From: Clarkia xantiana subsp. parviflora
Taxonomy: Eukaryota; Streptophyta; Magnoliopsida; Myrtales; Onagraceae
Length of the DNA: 64,000 nt
Assembly: GCA_036873135.1 (NCBI GenBank)
Contig: JAPTYO010000022.1
Span: forward strand, 8,647,785 to 8,711,784
Reading direction: 5' to 3'
The position numbers and the translations under genes were made by a program. The stretch's first letter is position 1. Each line of letters opens with the position of its first letter. This document shows positions 1 to 9,410 of the stretch, piece after piece. The notes under the pieces are model-generated. The model was not told the origin of the DNA and searched no databases. It saw only the letters and a list, made by a program, of their open reading frames with translations.

Positions 1-429
1 CGAGTGTGGGAGTCCAAAAATGGTGCCGGGGCCCTTGGGGGGGAGGAGAAATCCGACCCCCAAGGGTAGGGGTTGGGTGAGGGCACTCAACCCCTCCTAG
101 GGAGGATGGGGTTGGCCAACCCCATCCCTCCTAGGAGAGATCGGGTTGGCCGACCCGATCTCTCCTAGGAGAGATCGGGTTGGTCCACCCGATCTCCCCT
201 AAGGGTGATCGGGTTGGTCCACCCGATCTCCCCTAGGGGAGGTCGGGTGTGGCCACCCAACCTCACCTAGGTGAGTTCACCTTGGCCGGACGAGCGCTTC
301 GGCCTCGTCCGAGCCGTTGATGTTCTCGCGAAGTGTCCGGGTTGAAGTTTCGATTTACAATCGTTAATGGGATGATAAAAATACAACGGTTCGGAAGTCA
401 ACGGGTTCAAATTGGGCGTATATCCATCA
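1..429 (-). repeat. Element A 3' LTR (partial, cut by window edge)
   Basis: Collinear with 9839-10330 of the 5' LTR. On the minus strand it starts TGATGGATATACGCCC next to the polypurine tract. It contains a run of palindromic units at about 60-290 whose number differs from the 5' LTR (429 versus 492 bp over the same span). The rest of the LTR lies left of the window. Confidence 0.9.
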
Positions 430-447
430 CATGCCCCCGAGTCAACC
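430..447 (-). other. Element A polypurine tract
   Basis: The minus strand reads GACTCGGGGGCATG directly before the LTR start TGATGG. This is the plus-strand primer position for reverse transcription. The same tract sits beside the A' LTR at 15955-15972, and a close variant beside the C2 LTR. Confidence 0.8.
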
Positions 448-2039
448 AATGGCTTAACCCTTGATTGACTCTATTTCAGGATGGTATGATACGCGCAATT
501 TGAAACCGGGGTTTTTACCTTTCGTCTGAGTGTTTGCTTACCCATGGATGCGTGTCTCCGACCCTGCCCCCTGCCTTATGAGATAGAGGAGTTGTAAACG
601 TTAGAGTAGCGCGGACGTGTGCCTAAGCACGCGTCCGTCTGAGGTGGGAGTAATAAATCTATCTTTGCTACCGGCGTATACTTAAAAAATTCACACTCGC
701 AAAAGGGGCGCAATACAAATGCAACTAAGTAACGTACGCTTCAAATTCGTGCCGGGATTCTATCTAAGTGAGGAAAAATTTAATTTTGGCCAAAATTTTT
801 TCCTAAGTATGAAATGTTCAAGAGTAAACCTAACTTGATAATTTTTCTAAGTATGGAGATATACTTAGCCATAGTTGAAAGGGATAAAAATGATGGTTTT
901 TCCTTGGCCCTTAGATCTCATTTAAAGATAGATGGAGGGTGGTGATTAAAACCCTTTAAAAAACCCTATCATCTTTTCAATATAGAGGAGAGTTAGAAAA
1001 ATACCTTAGTGAATCACCATAGCCACCATCTTCCCTCTTTACTCACCCTTGGAGAGCAAGAAAAAATTGAGAACACCCCCAAGGTAAGGGCCGGCCAAAA
1101 TTCCGGTGAGAGACCCGAAATTCCGGCCAGCAGCTCCGGCGGGAGGTGACCACCAGCACGGGACGAAGACGACTAGTGGATTGGCAGCTCGAGACGGCGG
1201 CGCGACCTCCAGCGGCTGACGGACGAAGACGACGCGGCACGAGCTTGGCCGGTGGAGGGGGGTGACCAGACGAGCAGCGGCGTCGGGAGGCTTCAACGGC
1301 GAGTTCGTCTCCGACGACGGCAGTGCCAAGTCCGGGCAGGACTGTCGACAGCGGGACCAGGCAGCTCCGGCGTGGTCTGGGGCGGACTCCGGCGACGAAG
1401 GGACGGCTGGGAGCGACTCCGGCGACGACGGAATTGGGGCTCCGGCGAGGGGCTGATTCCGACCGACTTCGAAATTCGAATTCCGGACCCGTTTATCACA
1501 TCGGGTCGGGTTTTCCGAAGGTCCGCTCTTTTCCTTTCCGTTACCGCATAAAACGTTGATTTTTGAATTGTTGATACTTGATTGCCGACGCTTGATTGCC
1601 GATGTTTGATTGCCGAAATTTGATTGAAAGTGGGATTGCCGTGGATAACCGTCGATAGTTGTGGATTTGGGAAAAAATTTTGCCGGTCGTCCGGATATAG
1701 TTTCTTGTCCGATTGGACTATTCCGATTTTGAATTTGATGTCGTATCGCCGTTGGTGTGTTAATCTTCGTTGGAGGGCGTAACGGTAATTTTGCCCAAAA
1801 CCCGACTTTAGGCTTGGATAAAATTATTCGATTTGGTTGTCGTGGTGTCCTTGGCTCATGTTGACTATCTTTGCTGGGCGTCTTTGGATCTTTGGTTGTT
1901 GTCGTTGGTCGGGCGTCGGAGTGTTTCCGGTTCTTCGGAAATTTTTCTTGTCTTGATATTTGTCGTGTTGTGGCAGGTACTGTATTCCTGGTGGTGTCCG
2001 CGCACACAGACTCTACAGAGGCGTCGCATCCTCCGAAGG
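448..2039 (+). promoter_or_regulatory. Upstream region and probable 5' UTR with intron of the antisense gene
   Basis: Nothing here codes convincingly. 448-900 is A+T-rich sequence shared in part with 15973-16200. From about 960 the sequence looks like a leader. A good splice donor (AAG then GTAAGG) lies at 1084 and an acceptor (TTGTGGCAG) ends at 1976, which would give a long 5' UTR intron of about 890 bases just before the predicted start codon at 2040. A G+C-rich block at 1090-1560 lies inside this possible intron and is open in several frames on both strands, as composition alone would produce. The transcription start was not located. Confidence 0.35.
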
Positions 2040-4435
2040 ATGAGTGAGTTCCTTTTCTCTTCCTTTTTGGTCGCATTACTTCCTTTCCTGTCGCTAGCTT
2101 AGTATCGTGATCTTCGTTGGGGTGTTAGTCGAGACTTGATTCGAACTTTGGGATTTTCTACTACCTTTGCCTTAGGTCTCGCTACCCTGTCGGAGAACCA
2201 TCTCACTAGGTCCGATTACAATGAGCACGTTACCTTAGGAGATATCTGTCCCCTAGATGAGCCTCTGTATCCTTTTCTCCCCTCCTTGGGGAATGCTCGC
2301 GAGACGGTGACGGAGCCTCCTAGAGGGAAGGTCGCCGTATACCCCTCCCAGATTCGATTTGGGTTGAGGTTGCCTTACTGTGATGACCTCATAGAGTTGA
2401 GCAGGTTCTTCAGGATTTCTCCTGTGAACCTTGCCCCCAGTGCCCTCCGTGTCTGGGTGGGCTTCCGGGTGTTGTGCCATTGGTACTCCTGGAAGTACTC
2501 CCTCGTTCTGTTCCGATGTTTCTACCGGTTCCAATACCAGACGAAGGTGGGGTTTGCGAGTTTCGTAACTCGCCATCCGACCTTCAAGGATCCCCGATTT
2601 GCTGATTTCGGGTTGAGTGGGGTCGAGTGGGATACCTCTCTCCGCTTCGTGGCCCGGAGTGACAACTCGGCCAGTCACTGGGCTAAGCATTACTTCTTCA
2701 TTACGGATCGATACGTCACTTGGTCGGTCTTGAATGAGGATCGGTCCGATGGTCGGCCTGCTTTCGGGGAGTTCTCTTCAGTTGATTTAGAGACTATGAA
2801 GATCATTCATGAGAGCAACAGGACCTGGTCATACTGCCCCGTGTCCTTAGTGACTGAGACGGATCTTTACGAGGCCGGGATCAGTTTGACTCCTGACTCC
2901 GGGGGTTCGGTATGTTACTTGGTCTTCCCATCTTTATTTACCTTCTGCTCTTCCTTTGTAGGTTGGTTTCATGGAAAAACCTATAACGTGCAGGGAGCCC
3001 CTGTTGATCTGAGCAAGAGGAAGGCTCCTTCTAGTTCCACTCTGAAGAAATCCCCCATGCCTGGGAAGAAGGCAGGGGCCTCTGGTATGCTTCCTCCTAT
3101 TTGCATCTTTATGGTATAGCTTGTGTTTTCCTTATCTTGTTTTTCTTATATTGCTAGGGCGCTCCCCTTTGGTGACCGAGAGGGTCGTCTCCGTAGGCAG
3201 AGACTCTGGACCTTCCAAGTCCAAGCCGCGGAGATCTGATTCTGAGGCCGGGGCCTCGGCTGCTAAGAGGAAGAAAGCTGCGGATCCTGCTTCGCCTACT
3301 GCTCGTCCTCCGACCCTATCTCGTGATAAGGAGATGGTGGTCGAAGAGGTGCCTTCCCTGGCTGACAAGGGGAAGCGACCTGTTGGTGGTGGTTCCCCTG
3401 CCCCCCAGCCGAGGGCACGGTCCTCAGGTATGATCTCTACCTTGTTACTGATCCTTCTATGTTTATATTTTCCGTTGACTTGCTTCGCTTGTGTAGGTGG
3501 GCCTCCGACTTTAAGTCGGAAGGATTTCGCGCGTCTTACTGATGAAGATGTTATTGGGTCTGAGTGGACTCCTTTCGCTGGTTTGAAGGAGTTCCACCTT
3601 GATAGCAGCTCCTCTTTGCGGACTCCTGAGGTTGGCGTCCGCGTACTCCGCGGTGCCATTCCCCCTGGCGATCGTGTTGCTCACCCCAAGTCTCCTGGAG
3701 AGACTCGGCGCTTTGTTCAGGGTGTACTCTCTCGTTATGCGCCTGTGAGTTGTTCCTTGCTTTCTTCTTTATACTTTCATATTGGTTGTCTTTCGGTTAC
3801 TCACCCCTTGTTTTAATTGTTAGGGTATGTCTGACATGGTGAACATGTCATCACTCGTGCTCGAGTTATCTGACGAGAAGAAGACCCTTGAGGACAGCCA
3901 AGTCTCTCTCAAGGCGGAGCTCGCCACTGCAGCTGAGAAGGCGCGCTTATCTGATTTAAAGATGCAGGAGCTCCGGGACCAAGTGTCCTTGCTTGAGACT
4001 ACCGTGGGTAGTTTACGCCGGGAGGCTGAGGTTGCATCTTCGCTCCACTCGGAGGAGTTGTGGAAGTTGGAGGCTAGGTGCCGGGCAGAGGAGAGGACTG
4101 TCGCAGTGTCTGAGTACAAGGCTTCCTCTGCCTTCGCTGCTGATTATAGCGCGCGTCTCACTCAGGAGATGAACCAGTTTGGTGAGTATCTGGTTGATCA
4201 TATTTTCCGCATTGATCCTCAGTTTCCAGTTGGTGACCTTGGTGACTTCGGGCCATACGCCACTGGCTACATGGTTGTTCTAAGGGGTCAGGCTGCTGTT
4301 GCAGACGAGCCTGCCCCTGCACAGGTGGATGCTACACCTGTGGAGATCGGTACTTCAGACTCCTCCTCTTCATCCATCTCTGCCGGTGGCTCAGCTTCAG
4401 GGGGTGAGGGTGACTCTCCCGAAGGTTCTGATTGA
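2040..4435 (+). CDS. Spliced antisense gene of element A (plant 'putative gypsy-type transposon' protein family)
   Basis: This gene runs opposite to gag-protease. Suggested exons are 2040-2043, 2176-2904 (or continuous to 3084), 2962-3084, 3158-3427, 3497-3744 and 3824-4435, with GT-AG introns of about 57-132 bases and a frame that joins to the TGA at 4433. This gives about 661 residues, or about 680 if the 2905-2961 intron is kept. The N-terminal part has the signature of Pfam family Transposase_28/PF04195 (FGLRLPYCDDLIELSRFF, then a W/Y-rich stretch). Next come a basic Ser/Pro-rich linker, a conserved block (PEVGVRVLRGAIPPGDR), a coiled coil of about 100 residues from 3827, an FP-GDLG motif and an acidic Ser/Gly tail. 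Its function is unknown. The weakest junction is the third: the best donor (GTATGT at 2910) is out of frame, while 2905 is in frame. Related exons in element C keep the same intron phases. Confidence 0.65.
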
Positions 4436-4818
4436 TGTGTTTTCATCATGTTATCTTTGTATATATAACTATACTCCTTCTCCCCTTTAATGGGTTGATT
4501 GTCTTTTGAGATTGTGGTGGTGTTTGTTGTTACTTTCCTTTGCCGTATTGTGTTGTTGACTTCGTGGTTCGCTTGCCTTTACATTAGTGCTTCTCATGCT
4601 TTTGTATATATCCCTTTGGTTATGGACTCTTCTCTTGATGTGTTTCCTTTACTTATCCTTCTTTCGTGTTTTCCCTCATGCCATACCTGCTATTTCATCA
4701 AGAAAAAACATTATGTGTTCCTCATATCACTTTACTTTGAGATTATTTTCTCATTGGATCCTTCTGAGCATGGTGCGATGATCTCTTCTGATACCCTTTA
4801 AATGGTATACATGGTACT
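4436..4818. other. 3' flank of the antisense gene, no coding signal
   Basis: T-rich plus-strand sequence between the antisense stop codon and the repeat array. It probably holds the 3' UTR of the antisense gene. A diverged copy lies at 18750-18978 in A', so it is an old part of the family. Confidence 0.5.
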
Positions 4819-5330
4819 GTTAGACCAAAGATACGCTCTTGGTGGGCTTCGAATCTGATCACGAGACAGGCTCTCGGAGGGCACTTAACGTTTCACAGGA
4901 TAGGCTCCCGGAGGGCACAGGTTAAACCAAAGATACGCTCTTGGTTGGCGTCGAAACTATTCGCGAGACAGGCTCTCGGAGGGCACTTAACGTTTCACAG
5001 GATAGGCTCCCGGAGGGCACAGGTTAGGCCAGAGATATACTCTTGGTTGGTGTCGATAACTGTTCACGAGACAGGCTCCCGGAGGGCGCTTAACGTTTCA
5101 CAGGATAGGCTCCCGGAGGGCACAGGTTAAACCAAAGATACGCTCTTGGTTGGCGTCGAAAATGTTCGCGAGACAGGCTCTCGGAGGGCGCTTAACGTTT
5201 CACAGGATAGGCTCCTGGAGGGCGCAGATTAGACCAAAGATACGCTCCTGGTTGGCGTCGAAAACTGTTCACGAGACAGGCTCTCGGAGGGCGCTTAACG
5301 TTTCACAGGATAGGCTCCCGGAGGGCTCAG
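4819..5330. repeat. 102-103 bp tandem array, about 5 copies
   Basis: Units start near 4819, 4921, 5023, 5126 and 5228. Each holds a GATACGCTC motif and two short inverted repeats around the core AGGCTC, for example CGAGA-caggc-TCTCG. The array lies in the 3' non-coding part of element A, where tandem repeats commonly grow in plant gypsy elements. ORFs across it are artefacts of the repeat. Confidence 0.9.
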
Positions 5331-5858
5331 GTTAGACCAAAGATACGCTCCTGGTGGGCGTCGAAGCTGGTAGTTTGAAATCTACCTCAAGATACGCTCT
5401 TGGGGGCGTCGAATCTGGTAGTGTTTTTTCTACCTCAAGATACGCTCTTGGTGGCGTCGAATCTGGTAGGTTGCAAATCTACCTCAAGATACGCTCCTGG
5501 GGGCATCGAAATTCGTAGTTTTTGGAAACCACTCTCAAGATACGCTCTTGGTGCGTCGAAGGTCGTAGTGTAATAACTACTCTCAAGATACGCTCTTGGG
5601 GGCGTCGATGTTCGTAGTATGAACACTACTCTCAAGATACGCTCTTGGGGGCGTCGAAGTTCGTGGTTTTTGGAAACCACTCTCAAGATACGCTCTTGGG
5701 GGCGTCGAGGGTCGTAGTATGAATACTACTCTCAAGATACGCTCTTGGGGGCGTCGAAGGTCGTAGTATGGATACTACTCTCAAGATACGCTCTTGGGGG
5801 CGTCGAAGGTCGTAGTATGAATACTACTCTCAAGATACGCTCTTGGGGGCGTCGAGAC
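5331..5858. repeat. 48-51 bp tandem array of hairpin units, about 11 copies
   Basis: The GATACGC motif recurs at 5342, 5391, 5439, 5488, 5539, 5587, 5636, 5687, 5736, 5785 and 5834. Each unit has the pattern GATACGCTC(T/C)TGG...GCGTCGA followed by a variable inverted repeat: GGTAG...CTACC in early units, GTAGT...ACTAC in later ones, GTGGTTT...AAACCAC in another. The spacer changes but the arms stay complementary. Confidence 0.9.
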
Positions 5859-6122
5859 TGTTGTTGACTTGAAGTCATATCTGTGTAAGGATAACATCAT
5901 GATTATATCACCACATTCATTGGAAAATGCCTTTGAAGGAAAACCTACTCTTTTAAGAGTGCTCATGTTTTCTGTACATGTGGGGTGCCTTGGGTGGGTC
6001 AAGACACCCTTTGGAGGAAAATAAAGATAGTTGTAGAGTTGGAGGGACTTCGTGAGTTCTCCTTCTCAAAAGTTGTTTTAAAAACTTGGAAAGCTTGAAC
6101 ATGTAAAGTGCTAGATATGAAA
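5859..6122 (-). other. Non-coding gap between array and gag' stop
   Basis: No ORF, repeat or other motif is recognisable. It is probably the beginning of the element's 3' UTR, read on the minus strand. Confidence 0.4.
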
Positions 6123-9100
6123 CTAAGGATATGGGGTGGTCACTTTGTCTGTTGCCATGTACTCCTTCAGGCCTCCATTGTGGATCATTTCCTCCACTTC
6201 TATCTTCAGCACCATGCAGTTGTTGGTTTGATGCCCCCAGGTCCCATGGTATTCACACCATCCCTGTGCATCCCTTCCTAGGAAGGCCTTGCCCTCCTCC
6301 CTGCATGTGGGTAGCTCCTGCTTGAGGTGCTTGTGGAAAATTTCTTCTATGCTCACTGTAAGGGGCGTGAATGTGAAGTTTACACCTCCTGCCAGTGTGT
6401 CAGTTTTTCTTCCTTTCTCCAAAACTTCATCCAGCTGCTCCACTTCTTTTGCAAATGCTTTGTCGAGCTTTTCCTTGAGCTCCCTCATCGTGCTCGTCAT
6501 GACCATCTCATAGAGCCCCCCATAGGCCTCGAATGAGTTTTGATGCATGTTTCTAATAAATGCTCTGACGGTTTCTCCTCTTGTGATGTCCATGTTGGCA
6601 CCATAACTGGAGAATCTCTGGAAATAGCTTGATATTGACTCCTGCGGCATTTGCTTGATATCATCGATGTGACGGAAGCCTCTTAAGATGGAGTTCCTTG
6701 TTCTCTTCCCCTCTTTGGTGTCTGGCTGCCAAGGTATGGTTGTCACCTTCACAACCTTGCTCTTGTGTCTCCTCCTAGGCACTGTTTGAAAAAACTGCCT
6801 GCTCAAACGGAGTACCACTCCATTCTTCATCTTTCCCTGCCTTTGCCTCCTTCTCCTCTTCTTTCTATCTTGGTTGGCTCCAACCATGACCACAGCCACT
6901 GTGTCTGTCCCGTGTGATCCACGTCTCATGGAGTTGACGTAGCACTGTCTTGCGGTGCGCTGATCACCCAGGACTTCTCCGACTCCATTCTCAGTGATGT
7001 ACTTCAGCTTCTGGTGTACAGTGGATGGCACGATTTCATATGGGTTTATGGTTGTCCTTCCTAGGATCCCATTGTAGGCTCCCAGGCTTTCAACCACCAG
7101 GAAATTAACATTCACCTTCAGCTGTGTCCATCCTTGGCCCATGGTCACCGGCAGGGTTATCATTCCCAAGGGGTAGCTTGTTGCCCCTGAGAAGCCAACT
7201 AGAGGGAAGTTGACTGGTTTGATGTCTGCCTTGGTTTTCCCTATCTCTTCTAGAACTCTCAAGCTTAGGAGGTCAGCTGAGCTGCCCCCATCCACCAAAA
7301 TTCTCTTTACATCAAAATTATCAATGTCTATTGTGATAACTAGAGCATCGTCATGTGGGAAGACGATGTGGCTCTTGTCCTTCTCTGAGAATTCGATCTT
7401 GATTTCTTCTCCTTCTCTTGGCCTTTTTCTCCACCTCGGCACTGAACCCAGCTTTGATGCGTAGACCTCCCTTGCATTAGCAGTTGGGCCACCTGAGGCT
7501 ACTCCCCCGTGTATCATGTTTATGGTTCCTCTCTTGTTGGGTGGGGGGTTGTAGTCTACTTTGCCTTTGCCCTTGTCTCTGTGTGATGGCCCTAGCTGCA
7601 TGCTGTTGCCCCCATGATCCACGAACTGCTTTAGGTCTCCCCTTTGGATGGCATTGTTGATGCTTAGCTTTAGGCTGAAGCATTCGTTCGTGTCGTGCCC
7701 GTAAGCTTCATGGTTGTCGCACCATCTATCCTTGTGATTCCCCACCATTGGGGCTCTCCACCTTGCAGGGGGTGACCAGAGCTTCTGGTTCCGCATCTCT
7801 TTGAGGACAGTAGCTGGAGTGGCGTTCAATGGGACGAACTTGATGACGTTTATTTCTCTGGGTTTTAGTGGTTCGCCCATTTGGTTTCTTTGCTGGGGCG
7901 GACGCCATTCCTGCTGCCTTGTGTGCTGAGGTGCCTGGGGTGGTTTGCCTTTGTTTGGCTTTGCATTGTCTTCCTTGGCTGCTTGAATCTTGGCTTTCTT
8001 ACTTGCCCTGTGCCTCTCCAGGTCTATATGAGTTTTGACTCTTCCTGCAAGCTCCTCTAAGGTGCTTGCTGGCTTCTTGGCCATTTTTTCTGCCAGTGTG
8101 GACCCGAAGCGGCCTAGGTTTCTGATAAAGGCTCGTATTATCTCACCCTCTGTGATGTCGCCCTGGATGTCTGCGATATTTTGATTGAACCTAGTGTAGT
8201 AACTGGCCAGAGATTCATCATATTCTTGTTTCACATCATCGATGGAGCCTGTGCCTTTGAGGAGTTTCCTCTCCCCTAGATATCTCTGCAGGAACTTCGC
8301 CTTTAGCTGCTCCCATGAGTGGATGCTTTCAGAGGGTAGACTGAAGAACCAGTGTGAAGCCACCCCTGATAGGGTGTTTGGGAACAGGAATGCCTTGTAT
8401 CTTTCATCAGTGGTCCTCCCAAATAGGGAGGCCTCATGCTGTTGGATGTGCTCTAGGGGGTCTCCCTTCCCATTGTACTTTGCAATTTGCACTGTGTGCA
8501 GGGAGTCTGGCACCCTGTTCATCTCCAGTTCCCTTGTGAAAGGGTGGTTTGTCTTGTCACTTAGACAATGCAAGCTTGTTTTCTTTGACTCATTCATCTT
8601 CCGGGTTATCATTGCTTCTATTTCCTCCGGAGTGATCAATATCGGTGTTGGGGTGTAATTCCTCTGATAGCCTCCATGGTTGTAGATAGGACTCGCCGAG
8701 ATCCCTTGTCCGTATTGATACGGACTGTAGGTGTATCCTTGGTGTCCCTGCTGGGGTGCTTCATAGAATTCTTGCCTCCTTGGAGGTCTTGCTTGTCTGT
8801 CCTCCCCCAGTGGGGTGTAAGCCCTTGCGTTCTGCTGTTGCCTAGGAGGCACGAATTGTTGCCTTTCCTCTGGGGGTGGCTCCTGGTAGTATCTTCTTTG
8901 CTCCTCTCGCTGCCCTGCTCGAGGGTGCGAGTGGTGCCCTTCTGTTGGGATCTGTTCCTCTTCATGAGCTTCAGTGTGTGTCCCCAGGGTGTATGCCGGC
9001 CTTGCATATGTTGTGTGGGCGCGGTTTCCATCTCTTTGGGCCGGCATCCCATACGGGTACCCTTGAGGTTGCGCCTCATAATAATGCCCCTCAGGGGGTG

Positions 9101-9368
9101 CCGTGTGCTGGGACGGCACTCCCTGTTGTTCTCTCTCTCTCTGTGGCCTTCTTGCCCGAGGTGTGGAGGCTGTGGAGGACTCAGACCCAGCTGGGCGTGA
9201 GGGTCCTCCCTCCTGGTTGTTCTGTTGAGGAGGCTGTGGTATTTCTTGTGGTTCTGGTTGCATTGGCTGCTTCCCAGGGTTAGGCTGCCTTCCTGGGGGT
9301 ATAGGCTCTCTCCTTCTCCCATTGCCCCCTGGTGGGCGGTGGTGCCTAGACACCCTGCTGTTCGTCAT
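6123..9368 (-). CDS. Gag-protease-Gag' fusion ORF of element A
   Basis: An uninterrupted ORF of 1081 residues. Residues 1-250 are Pro/Gln-rich. Residues about 290-445 form a retrotransposon gag domain (YNGKGDPLEHIQQHE, then WFFSLP, then a FIRNLG motif). A zinc-knuckle-like motif, C-x2-H-x4-H-x4-C, sits at 550-563. A retropepsin-type protease follows with LVDGGSSADLL at 691-701 and ILGRTTIN near 768. Instead of RT, residues about 870-1081 form a second gag-like segment (SYFQRFSSYGANMDITRGE, FIRNM) ending in another C-x2-H-x4-H-x4-C motif at 1038-1051. The ATG at 9368 is 29 bases downstream of the PBS. An intact frame over 3.2 kb suggests recent function. The role of the second Gag is unknown; it may alter particle assembly. 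Confidence 0.88.
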   Translation of the reverse strand: MTNSRVSRHHRPPGGNGRRREPIPPGRQPNPGKQPMQPEPQEIPQPPQQNNQEGGPSRPAGSESSTASTPRARRPQREREQQGVPSQHTAPPEGHYYEAQPQGYPYGMPAQRDGNRAHTTYARPAYTLGTHTEAHEEEQIPTEGHHSHPRAGQREEQRRYYQEPPPEERQQFVPPRQQQNARAYTPLGEDRQARPPRRQEFYEAPQQGHQGYTYSPYQYGQGISASPIYNHGGYQRNYTPTPILITPEEIEAMITRKMNESKKTSLHCLSDKTNHPFTRELEMNRVPDSLHTVQIAKYNGKGDPLEHIQQHEASLFGRTTDERYKAFLFPNTLSGVASHWFFSLPSESIHSWEQLKAKFLQRYLGERKLLKGTGSIDDVKQEYDESLASYYTRFNQNIADIQGDITEGEIIRAFIRNLGRFGSTLAEKMAKKPASTLEELAGRVKTHIDLERHRASKKAKIQAAKEDNAKPNKGKPPQAPQHTRQQEWRPPQQRNQMGEPLKPREINVIKFVPLNATPATVLKEMRNQKLWSPPARWRAPMVGNHKDRWCDNHEAYGHDTNECFSLKLSINNAIQRGDLKQFVDHGGNSMQLGPSHRDKGKGKVDYNPPPNKRGTINMIHGGVASGGPTANAREVYASKLGSVPRWRKRPREGEEIKIEFSEKDKSHIVFPHDDALVITIDIDNFDVKRILVDGGSSADLLSLRVLEEIGKTKADIKPVNFPLVGFSGATSYPLGMITLPVTMGQGWTQLKVNVNFLVVESLGAYNGILGRTTINPYEIVPSTVHQKLKYITENGVGEVLGDQRTARQCYVNSMRRGSHGTDTVAVVMVGANQDRKKRRRRQRQGKMKNGVVLRLSRQFFQTVPRRRHKSKVVKVTTIPWQPDTKEGKRTRNSILRGFRHIDDIKQMPQESISSYFQRFSSYGANMDITRGETVRAFIRNMHQNSFEAYGGLYEMVMTSTMRELKEKLDKAFAKEVEQLDEVLEKGRKTDTLAGGVNFTFTPLTVSIEEIFHKHLKQELPTCREEGKAFLGRDAQGWCEYHGTWGHQTNNCMVLKIEVEEMIHNGGLKEYMATDKVTTPYP

Positions 9369-9396
9369 TGCTCGTGTTATAACTGTCCGAAGTCCG

Positions 9397-9410
9397 CAGA
9401 CGGCGCCAAG
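9397..9410 (-). other. Element A primer binding site
   Basis: The minus strand reads CTTGGCGCCGTCTG directly after the LTR end (CTAACA). The first nine bases (TGGCGCCGT) fit the 3' end of plant tRNA-Asp as I remember it, as in many plant gypsy elements. The tRNA assignment should be checked. Confidence 0.75.

Noticed and set aside
1039..2076. A 345-codon ORF on the minus strand
   Set aside because: It lies in a G+C-rich, low-complexity stretch with other open frames overlapping on both strands, has no recognisable domain, and coincides with the likely leader intron of the antisense gene.
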